Below, piece by piece: positions 1-7,429 of a stretch of 7,747 nt of DNA. The DNA is from DAOTXK01 sp034435395 (GTDB lineage: Bacteria; Chloroflexota; Anaerolineae; Aggregatilineales; Ch27). The stretch is taken from assembly GCA_034435395.1 (NCBI GenBank), contig DAOTXK010000130.1, positions 1 to 7,747 on the forward strand. Direction: 5' to 3'. The first letter of the stretch is position 1. Each line of letters starts with the position of its first letter. Both the position numbers and the translations under genes were made by a program. Below the pieces are notes generated by a model. The model made no database searches, was not told the DNA's origin, and saw only the letters and a program-made list of their open reading frames with translations.

Positions 1-80
1 TCCTGGGCCTGATCGCATTGCTGGCCCTGCTGGGGCTGATCCCACTGTGGATCGAAGTCCTTCGTACCTGGCTGACTTAG
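1..80 (+). CDS. C-terminal end of an unidentified membrane protein (partial)
   Basis: Reading from base 3, this frame is open to a TAG at 78-80 and gives 25 residues. They start LGLIALLALLGLIPLWIEVL and end in RTWLT. The other two plus frames either stop early or give an unlikely composition. The stretch is strongly hydrophobic for about 18 residues and then polar, as in a final transmembrane helix with a short tail. The gene begins outside the window, so its identity cannot be told. It runs in the same direction as ftsH. A promoter-like element and a small inverted repeat lie in the 176 bases between its stop and the ftsH start, so ftsH is probably not strictly dependent on it. Confidence 0.5.
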   Translation, partial: LGLIALLALLGLIPLWIEVLRTWLT

Positions 81-82
81 CA

Positions 83-103
83 AATCGTTAGAATATCACG
101 ATT
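83..103. repeat. Short inverted repeat upstream of the ftsH promoter
   Basis: AATCGT (83-88) and its exact reverse complement ACGATT (98-103) are separated by 9 bases in an AT-rich patch. The patch begins just after the stop of the upstream gene and 15 bases before the proposed -35. It could be an operator-like dyad, or a weak hairpin at the end of the upstream transcript. No U-run follows it, which argues against an intrinsic terminator. The 9-base spacing recalls CIRCE, but the arms do not match the CIRCE consensus. Function unknown. Confidence 0.25.
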
Positions 104-118
104 AAGCGCGAATTATGA

Positions 119-147
119 TTGGTGTTTTGTCCCAGGGATTGTATAAT
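119..147 (+). promoter_or_regulatory. Probable sigma-70-type promoter for ftsH
   Basis: A perfect -10 hexamer TATAAT lies at 142-147. Seventeen bases upstream is TTGGTG (119-124), which keeps the TTG of the -35 consensus. Transcription would begin near 153-155. That puts the start only about 13 bases before the ATG of the small leader ORF at 167 and about 100 bases before the ftsH start. The perfect -10 in an otherwise GC-rich region is the main evidence; the -35 match is partial. Confidence 0.6.
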
Positions 148-166
148 CCTCCCAAAGGGTGTTTTT

Positions 167-232
167 ATGCGCGTCCTCCGTCCGCTCTTTTTGGCAGTCA
201 TTTACGGGGAAATGCGGTCGAAAAACGCCTGA
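167..232 (+). CDS. Possible 21-codon leader ORF upstream of ftsH
   Basis: ATG at 167-169 opens a 21-codon frame ending at TGA 230-232. The peptide starts MRVLRPLFLAVIYG and is basic and hydrophobic. AAAGGG (154-159) sits 7 bases before the ATG and is a plausible ribosome binding site, although it may lie at the extreme 5' end of the transcript. The stop lies 24 bases before the ftsH GTG. The ORF is in the same frame as ftsH, with no further stop between. Codons 3-5 contain a seven-base complement of the ftsH Shine-Dalgarno. It may be a regulatory leader peptide, or a chance ORF. Nothing in the peptide resembles a known family. Confidence 0.35.
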   Translation: MRVLRPLFLAVIYGEMRSKNA

Positions 233-250
233 GTGGTTGTGTGGGAGGAC
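173..250 (+). promoter_or_regulatory. Possible Shine-Dalgarno-sequestering helix in the ftsH leader
   Basis: GTCCTCC (173-179) is the exact reverse complement of GGAGGAC (244-250), which contains the ftsH Shine-Dalgarno (GGGAGG, 243-248). The 7-bp GC-rich pairing would close a loop of 64 bases and hide the ribosome binding site. The upstream arm lies inside the small leader ORF (167-232), so a ribosome translating that ORF would disrupt the pairing. Only complementarity is seen; folding energy and competing structures were not computed. Confidence 0.35.
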
Positions 251-256
251 TTCTCA

Positions 257-2206
<1,950 letters not shown>

Positions 2207-2223
2207 CGCGCCCGACCGACAAC

Positions 2224-2260
2224 CAAAGGGACGTAAGCCGCTGCCTACGTCCCTGTTTGT
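2224..2260. terminator. Likely bidirectional terminator between ftsH and ileS
   Basis: AGGGACGTA (2227-2235) and TACGTCCCT (2246-2254) form a perfect 9-bp stem with a 10-base loop. It sits 20 bases after the ftsH stop and 30 bases beyond the ileS stop, in the 78-base gap between the two convergent genes. On the plus strand the stem is followed by TGTTTGT; on the minus strand by TTGGTTGT. Both are T-rich but are not good U-runs, so termination efficiency is uncertain. The position between tail-to-tail genes is the strongest argument for a shared terminator. Confidence 0.6.
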
Positions 2261-2284
2261 CGTGGGGTAACGCCCGGCCAACGC

Positions 2285-5200
2285 TCAGCCGACCCGCTTC
2301 ACACTGAGAGTCAGGTTTTCCCCGTCAATGTCGAAAGCCTGGCTGAACGCGCCATCGGACGGCGCGGTCTCGGCCAGCGTGTCGGCCAGCGTCTCTCCGG
2401 CGATATAGGCCTCGTGCGCCCGAATCGCCTCGGCCAGCCGGGACGAACCCTGGTAGGTCACCACGATGCGGTCGCTGATGGCAAAATCGGCGTCGCGGCG
2501 CATGGTCTGGATGCGGCGCACCACTTCGCGGGCCAGCCCTTCCAGCACCAGATCGTCGGTGAGGGTGGTGCGCAGCGCGGCCAGATACCCGGCCTCTTCC
2601 GCCACCGCATACCCTTCAGCGGCTTCCCGCCGCACTTCGCACTCCTCCGGCGTGACAACAAAGTCCTGCCCATCGAGTGTCACGGTGATCGCCTCACCGT
2701 TGAGCAAAGCGCTGGCCCAGGCGCGGACGGCCTCCGGCGCGCCTTCCCGCAGCGCTTTCTGCACGCGGGGGAAATCCTTGCCAAACTTTTTGCCCAACAG
2801 AGCGGGCAACGGGTTCAGACGGTACGTCACCACCTCGCCAGCGTTATCCAACACCGTCATCTGTTTGACGTTAAGCTCGCCCATAATCAGGTCGCGCAGC
2901 AGTTCGAGCGAGTCTCTCTCCGCCGGGTGACGGACCGCGAAAACCGCCTCCGCCAGCGGCTGCCGGACGCGCAGGTTGACGCTCTCCCGCACCGCCCGGC
3001 CCAGGCTGACCAGCCGTTGGGCCAGCTCCATCGAGTCCAGCAGCGATTGATCGATCCGCGACTCGTCATAGGCCGGCCACCGCGCCAGATGCACGCTGAC
3101 CGGGGCATCCTTGTCCACCGACCCAACCAGGTTACGGTAGATGATCTCGGACAGGAACGGCATGGCAGGGGCCAGCAGATAGGCAACGGTCACCAAACAC
3201 TCGTACAGCGTCGCATAGGCGCTGAGCTTGTCGCTGTCATCCTCGCTCTTCCAGAAGCGGCGGCGAGACAGCCGGACGTACCAGTTGCTCAACTGCTCCA
3301 CAAAAGCCTGGATCGGACGGGTGGCCCCCGGCGCATCATATGTCTCGTAGGCCTGCGTCACCCGCCGGATGAGCTGGTGCAGTTCGCTCAGGACCCACCG
3401 ATCCAGCGGATCACGCGCCGCAACGGGCGGCGTGGGCTGTTCCGGCGACCAGCCGTCCAGGTTGGCGTAGGTCACGAAAAAGCTGTACGTGTTCCACAGC
3501 GTCAGCCAGAACTTGGTGACGACCTCGCCCACCATATCCATGCTGAAGCGGCGCGGTTCACCCGGCGGCCCTGAGGTGTACATGTACCAGCGGAAAGCAT
3601 CAGCCCCGTACTCGTTGAACACCTGCCACGGTTCGACAAACGTCTCTGGCCGACTCTTGGACATCTTCTGGCCGTGGATGTCGAGAATGAGCCCCAGGCT
3701 GATCACGTTCTTAAAGGCCACGCTTTCGAACAGCAGCCCGGCGATGGCGTGCAGGCTGTAGAACCAACCGCGAGTCTGGTCCACCGCCTCGCAGATATAA
3801 TCGGCGGGGAACTGGGCCCGGAACATCGCCTCATTCTTAAACGGATAGCCCCACTGCGCCACCGGCATCGCGCCGGAGTCAAACCAGACATCGATGAGTT
3901 CCGGCACGCGCCACATCGTCCCCTTGCCGTTGCAGGCGCGGCAGGCCCAGTGCACATCGTCCACAAATGGGCGGTGCAGGTCCAGATTGCTGTAGTCGAA
4001 GCCGCTCAACCGGCTGAGTTCCTCAATGCCGTTCACACAGACCATGTGCCCGCAGTCCGGGTTATCACACTGCCAGATAGGCAGCGGCGTGCCCCAATAC
4101 CGCTCCCGGCCCAGCGCCCAGTCCTTAAGCTCTTCCAGCCATTTGCCGAAGCGCCCGTCCTTGATGTGTTCGGGCACCCAGTTGATCGTCTGGTTCAGCG
4201 CCACCAGCTTGTCGCGGTATTCGGTCGTTCGGATGAACCACGTATGGCGGGCGTAATACAGCAGCGGCGAATCGCAGCGCCAGCAGAAGGGGTAGGTATG
4301 CTCGTACTGTTCGGTGCGATACAACAACCCCCGGCTACGTAACTCCTGCGTGATCAGCGGGTCGGCATCCTTGACCCACATGCCGCGCCAGGGCGTCACC
4401 GCATCGATGAACCGCCCGTCCGGTGCGACGGTCTGCAAAATCGGCAGGTGATGAGCCTGGCCGGCTTCCATATCCTCCGCGCCAAAGGCCGGCGCCATGT
4501 GCACGATGCCCGTGCCCTCGTCAATACTGACGAAATCACCAGCGATCACATAGGCATGATCCCCCTCGACCGGCAGGAAGGTGTACAGGGGGTGATAGTG
4601 CTTGCCAACCAGGGCGCTGCCCTTAAAGCGTTCCACGACGGTATAGGCGTCGGGGGTATTCAGCGCCTCGGCCATCAATGCCTCGGCCAGGATCAGCCGC
4701 TCCGTGCCGCCGTCCTCGGCTGGGCCTTCCACCAGGACATAATCCACATTCGCCCCCACCGCCACGGCCACGTTGCCCGGCAGGGTCCAGGGAGTGGTCG
4801 TCCACACCAGGAAGTACGTCCCCGGCTCATCACGGAGCGGAAAGCGCACAAACACGCTGGGGTCGGTGACATCCTTGTAGCCCTGCGCCACCTCATGACT
4901 GCTCAGCGGCGTCCCACAGCGCGCGCAGTACGGGACGACCTTCAGGCCCCGGTAGAGCAGCCCTTTATTGAAGAACTGCTGCAAAATCCACCACACGGAC
5001 TGGATGTACTCGTTGGTGAAGGTGACATAGGCGTCGTCCAGGCTGACCCAAAAGGCCATTCGCTCGGTGAGCTTTTCCCACTCGTTGATATAACGGAAGA
5101 CGCTCTGCCGGCACTTCTCATTGAACCGGGCGACACCGTATTCCTCGATGTCGCGCTTACTGGTCAGGCCAAGCTCTTTCTCAACCTCGATCTCGACCGG

Positions 5201-5470
5201 CAGGCCGTGAGTGTCCCACCCCCCTTTGCGCAGAACGTAGTAGCCGTTCATCGTCTTGTAGCGGGGGAACATATCTTTGAAGGCCCGCGCGATCACATGA
5301 TGGGTCCCTGGTTTGCCGTTGGCCGTGGGCGGACCCTCATAAAACACATAACTCGGCCCGCCCTGGCGCTCCTCCATCGTGCGCTCAAAGACACGATGCT
5401 GACGCCAGAATCCCAGTTGCTCATCCTCAATTTCCGGGATATTCACTTTTGCTGAAACTGGCTTAAACAT
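2285..5470 (-). CDS. ileS: Isoleucyl-tRNA synthetase, type 2-like, with GTHH in place of HIGH
   Basis: This class I aminoacyl-tRNA synthetase charges tRNA-Ile in the cytoplasm and hydrolyses mischarged valine. The frame is open back to 5542, but the ATG at 5470 is chosen because GGAG (5481-5478) lies 7 bases upstream and the N-terminus MFKPVSAKVNIPEIEDEQ is family-like; it gives 1061 residues. The first active-site motif reads PGTHH (GTHH at 55-58) where HIGH is usual. WDTHGLPVE is at 85-93. The editing domain has WTTTPWTLP at 223-231 and its likely catalytic Asp333 (HMAPAFGAED). DVWFDSG at 527-533 and KMSKS at 602-606 are intact. Cys pairs at 182/185 with 396/399, and 468/473 with 510/513, suggest two zinc sites, as in Thermus IleRS. 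An anticodon-binding helical domain starts near 687, followed by a long C-terminal region. Length and layout match the eukaryote-like IleRS2 group. The long leader upstream carries a small ORF and a possible ribosome-binding-site helix. Confidence 0.97.
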   Translation of the reverse strand: MFKPVSAKVNIPEIEDEQLGFWRQHRVFERTMEERQGGPSYVFYEGPPTANGKPGTHHVIARAFKDMFPRYKTMNGYYVLRKGGWDTHGLPVEIEVEKELGLTSKRDIEEYGVARFNEKCRQSVFRYINEWEKLTERMAFWVSLDDAYVTFTNEYIQSVWWILQQFFNKGLLYRGLKVVPYCARCGTPLSSHEVAQGYKDVTDPSVFVRFPLRDEPGTYFLVWTTTPWTLPGNVAVAVGANVDYVLVEGPAEDGGTERLILAEALMAEALNTPDAYTVVERFKGSALVGKHYHPLYTFLPVEGDHAYVIAGDFVSIDEGTGIVHMAPAFGAEDMEAGQAHHLPILQTVAPDGRFIDAVTPWRGMWVKDADPLITQELRSRGLLYRTEQYEHTYPFCWRCDSPLLYYARHTWFIRTTEYRDKLVALNQTINWVPEHIKDGRFGKWLEELKDWALGRERYWGTPLPIWQCDNPDCGHMVCVNGIEELSRLSGFDYSNLDLHRPFVDDVHWACRACNGKGTMWRVPELIDVWFDSGAMPVAQWGYPFKNEAMFRAQFPADYICEAVDQTRGWFYSLHAIAGLLFESVAFKNVISLGLILDIHGQKMSKSRPETFVEPWQVFNEYGADAFRWYMYTSGPPGEPRRFSMDMVGEVVTKFWLTLWNTYSFFVTYANLDGWSPEQPTPPVAARDPLDRWVLSELHQLIRRVTQAYETYDAPGATRPIQAFVEQLSNWYVRLSRRRFWKSEDDSDKLSAYATLYECLVTVAYLLAPAMPFLSEIIYRNLVGSVDKDAPVSVHLARWPAYDESRIDQSLLDSMELAQRLVSLGRAVRESVNLRVRQPLAEAVFAVRHPAERDSLELLRDLIMGELNVKQMTVLDNAGEVVTYRLNPLPALLGKKFGKDFPRVQKALREGAPEAVRAWASALLNGEAITVTLDGQDFVVTPEECEVRREAAEGYAVAEEAGYLAALRTTLTDDLVLEGLAREVVRRIQTMRRDADFAISDRIVVTYQGSSRLAEAIRAHEAYIAGETLADTLAETAPSDGAFSQAFDIDGENLTLSVKRVG

Positions 5471-5478
5471 CTCGCTTC

Positions 5479-5550
5479 TCCGTCCGGTGTCATCAGGGTT
5501 ACCAGCAGGAATGATCGATCGCGTATCGTCTCCCCGCCACACCGATCGGA
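5479..5550 (-). promoter_or_regulatory. ileS: Possible translational attenuator helix in the ileS leader
   Basis: On the minus strand UCCGAUCGGUGU (5550-5539) can pair with ACACCGGACGGA (5490-5479). Of 12 positions, 10 are Watson-Crick, one is G-U and one is an A-A mismatch. The 3' arm includes GGA of the ileS Shine-Dalgarno GGAG (5481-5478), so the helix would hide the ribosome binding site. The 5' arm lies inside the 26-codon leader ORF and contains its first Ile codon (ATC, 5546-5544). A ribosome paused there would keep the helix open. No U-run follows, so control would act on translation rather than termination. This was found by hand; no folding was computed. Confidence 0.45.
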
Positions 5551-5579
5551 CCCGGCGAGGGCCGCTGCCACATCGCCAT
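5499..5579 (-). CDS. Probable 26-codon leader ORF upstream of ileS
   Basis: ATG at 5579-5577 opens a 26-codon frame ending with TAA at 5501-5499. It is preceded by AAAGGAGGTG (5596-5587), an almost full-length match to the 16S anti-Shine-Dalgarno. The spacing is about 8 bases, making this the best ribosome binding site in the window. The peptide begins MAMWQRPSPGPIGVAG and ends AIDHSCW. It has two Ile codons, at positions 12 and 21 (both ATC), and prolines at 7, 9 and 11. The frame differs from ileS, and the stop lies 28 bases before the ileS start. Such a strong signal before a tiny ORF, just ahead of an aminoacyl-tRNA synthetase, suggests a regulatory leader peptide. It lacks a run of Ile codons, so it is not a textbook attenuator. 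A small functional protein or a decayed gene start is also possible. Confidence 0.55.
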   Translation of the reverse strand: MAMWQRPSPGPIGVAGRRYAIDHSCW

Positions 5580-5625
5580 GGGGTAACACCTCCTTTGCCG
5601 TTTTCCAGGCGTCCAGGGGCCGGTT

Positions 5626-6138
5626 TCAGTGTTGATTAAGCCAATCCACCTCGCGGGCGATCAAAAACCGCGTGCGCATATCCCCCTCATTATAACCATC
5701 GGAGATGTAAATTTCCCAATCGGCGGCGAAGGAACCAAAAGGTTCGCTGCCCTGGCAATAGCCGATGCTATACTCGGCGTCGCCAACACGACCAGAATCG
5801 CCCGCCACACAGGTCACGCCTGGCGAGGGCCGGCAGAACTCCGCCCGCTCCTGGTACCATGCGTAGACCTCACAGCCGGGCGCATCGGTCGCGTAGAGCC
5901 ACTCGTCGACTCCGTTATCGATCCGGCGGTGCTCCAACAGCGTCGCTGGCTGGAAGAAGGGCGGTTCGGCGGGCGCGAGCAACCCTGCCAGCGGAGACGC
6001 GATCTGCCCGATCACCACCACGGCAAAAACCAGCGCGGCCACCCCGCCCACCAGCGCCAGCCACAATGGGATGCCGCTCCCGGATGCGGTCTGGGCAGCG
6101 GGCGGCGACGCCTGCTCTGGTTCTGGTGGATGGTGCAT
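5626..6138 (-). CDS. Small single-pass membrane protein with a Cys-containing outer domain
   Basis: The 170-residue product is not recognised as a named family. A Pro- and Ala-rich cytoplasmic N-terminus (1-22) is followed by one transmembrane helix at about 23-46 and an extracytoplasmic domain of about 120 residues. Four Cys at 89, 102, 110 and 128 could form disulfides. The motif YATDAPGCEVYAWY (82-95) aligns with YASPSPAEEIGAFY in the next gene upstream, so the two are probably paralogues. The start follows the upstream stop by six bases; AGGAGA overlaps that stop but sits only 2-3 bases before the ATG, which is close. It is the last gene before the ileS leader and is probably translated with its upstream neighbours. 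Biological role unknown; an envelope or sensing role is only a guess. Confidence 0.75.
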   Translation of the reverse strand: MHHPPEPEQASPPAAQTASGSGIPLWLALVGGVAALVFAVVVIGQIASPLAGLLAPAEPPFFQPATLLEHRRIDNGVDEWLYATDAPGCEVYAWYQERAEFCRPSPGVTCVAGDSGRVGDAEYSIGYCQGSEPFGSFAADWEIYISDGYNEGDMRTRFLIAREVDWLNQH

Positions 6139-6144
6139 GGTCTC

Positions 6145-6591
6145 CTACTGCCCCCACACTCGATCCATGTCGATCAGCGTCTGCCCGGCATACTCCCCCA
6201 CCCCCGGCTGCACCGTGACCCTGGTGTATTGGGTGATAAACAAGGACGAGCCGTCAGCCACACACCGGTACTCGAAGGCCGGCTGGTCCGGCGACGGGGC
6301 GCTGTTGTCGAACCGCTGGCAGCCGATCTCCCGATTATAGAACGCCCCGATCTCTTCCGCCGGGCTGGGGCTGGCGTACCGCAGCCGGTCATGCCCTGTG
6401 CCCAGTACGGCGCTGCCGATCTGCCGGGCGTCCGGGTAAATCGGCACCGCCAGCGGCATGCTGCGCGACGACCGAAAGGCCACATAGGCGATGATCCCGG
6501 CCACAATGGCCAGCACTCCAATTCCAACGACAATGATCGCCAGCCAGACGACCGGGCTGCGCCGCTGTCTGGCAGTCCTTTGCTCGCTCAT
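6145..6591 (-). CDS. Small single-pass membrane protein, paralogue of its downstream neighbour
   Basis: The 148-residue product has a basic N-terminus (MSEQRTARQRRS), one transmembrane helix at about 14-39 and an extracytoplasmic domain with two Cys (91 and 110). The stretch VPIYPDARQIG, followed some 20 residues later by YASPSPAEEIGAFYNREIG, resembles a pattern I know from many bacterial outer-face domains: a YP-x-A start, then Y-[ST] and a helix ending in FY. I cannot name the family. The ATG overlaps the stop of the upstream TPR gene as ATGA (6591-6588), so the pair is almost certainly translationally coupled. GGAGG lies about 10 bases before the ATG. Function unknown. Confidence 0.78.
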   Translation of the reverse strand: MSEQRTARQRRSPVVWLAIIVVGIGVLAIVAGIIAYVAFRSSRSMPLAVPIYPDARQIGSAVLGTGHDRLRYASPSPAEEIGAFYNREIGCQRFDNSAPSPDQPAFEYRCVADGSSLFITQYTRVTVQPGVGEYAGQTLIDMDRVWGQ

Positions 6592-7403
6592 GCGGATTCC
6601 CCCTCCAACACCATCTCCATGTGCGCGATGTCCTCAGCTAACGCCGCGCCATACGGCGTCTCTCGAAACCGGTCGCATTCGGCCTTCAGGACCTCCAACC
6701 CGCGATCGGAACGCTTCAATCGTTCACGCAGCGCCTCATCCGCCGGATCACCGGCCAGCCGCCAGGCCAGATAACGTGTCATCAGCGTCCGCTGCGGGTC
6801 CAGTTCCAGGCGTTCCGCCTGCGCCAGCGATCGCGCCGCCTCGTCGCGCTGGCCAGCCAGGTAATGAGCATATGCCAGATCGGCCACGATAATCGGCATG
6901 CCGCGCTTCGCCAGCGCTCGCCCAATAAATGCCGACGCCTCCGCATACCGCCCCTGGACCAGCAGGGTGCGTCCCAGCCCATAGGCCGAAAACGGCGCAT
7001 CCGGCTCGGCCTCACAGGCCGCCCGCAAGACGCGCTCGCTGTCCTCCAGGCGGCCTATCTGCCGGTAAGCATTGCCGAGCAGCGTCTGCCCCAATGGATC
7101 GAGGCCCTTCTCCTCCCCGGCCTGTTCCAGAACCCGAATGACTCCCTTATAGTCTCCCACCAGATACGCCCGGCGCGCCTGCCGCACTTCCGGGCGCTGC
7201 CTCCAGAGAGACCACAGGATCACGATCTGCGCCACCACCAACAGGCCAAGCAACGCCAGGACCGCCGGAAGTTGTTGTTCCGGCGGCCCGACGAACGAGA
7301 ACGCGGTCAGGGCCGCCGCCGCAGCCAGTACCACGACCAGCCAGCGCCGTGTCGCGCCAGGAAAGCTCCCCCAGGCCATCCCTAGACGTTGTCGCCAGGT
7401 CAT
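6588..7403 (-). CDS. TPR protein with two N-terminal transmembrane helices
   Basis: The frame is open from a GTG at 7421, but the ATG at 7403 is preferred because GGAGG lies 5 bases upstream, giving 271 residues. Two hydrophobic helices at about 21-38 and 46-67 anchor the protein. A cytoplasmic or outer helical region with about four TPR-like units follows, from roughly 72 to 205: LVGDYKGVIRVLEQA, LGNAYRQIGRLEDSERVL, LGRTLLVQGRYAEASAFIG and LAYAHYLAGQRDEAARSL. TPR domains usually bind peptides or partner proteins; no enzyme motif is seen. The C-terminus (RETPYGAALAEDIAHME) resembles that of the partial gene just upstream. The stop overlaps the next start as ATGA, placing it in the same operon as the two small membrane proteins. 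Specific role unknown. Confidence 0.82.
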   Translation of the reverse strand: MTWRQRLGMAWGSFPGATRRWLVVVLAAAAALTAFSFVGPPEQQLPAVLALLGLLVVAQIVILWSLWRQRPEVRQARRAYLVGDYKGVIRVLEQAGEEKGLDPLGQTLLGNAYRQIGRLEDSERVLRAACEAEPDAPFSAYGLGRTLLVQGRYAEASAFIGRALAKRGMPIIVADLAYAHYLAGQRDEAARSLAQAERLELDPQRTLMTRYLAWRLAGDPADEALRERLKRSDRGLEVLKAECDRFRETPYGAALAEDIAHMEMVLEGESA

Positions 7404-7429
7404 CCAGCCCTCCACTCTCACTGCCCGGT

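Noticed and set aside
2414..3574. Long plus-strand ORF opposite ileS (386 codons)
   Set aside because: It is a shadow of the ileS coding frame in GC-rich DNA, with no ribosome binding site and low-complexity, Arg/Gln/His-rich composition.
4448..5455. Second long plus-strand ORF opposite ileS (335 codons)
   Set aside because: It is antisense to the most conserved part of IleRS, where the minus-strand protein is unmistakable.
5471..5542. ileS start at the upstream GTG (24 extra residues)
   Set aside because: The extension has no ribosome binding site and unconserved-looking sequence, and it overlaps the leader ORF, whereas the ATG at 5470 has GGAG at good spacing.
5471..5625. T-box riboswitch in the ileS leader
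   Set aside because: The conserved T-box sequence (AGGGTGGNACCGCG-like) is absent, and no specifier stem or terminator hairpin was found. GGAGGTGTTACCCC resembles it only loosely and is better explained as a Shine-Dalgarno.
5580..5660. Promoter for ileS just upstream of the leader ORF
   Set aside because: Only weak hexamers (for example TTGATC with TTAATC at 19-base spacing on the minus strand) were found, not enough to annotate.
5629..6774. Plus-strand ORF spanning the small membrane genes (381 codons)
   Set aside because: It crosses three minus-strand genes that have sensible TM helices, ribosome binding sites and an ATGA overlap. Its own product is rich in Arg, Pro and His, as expected of an antisense frame.
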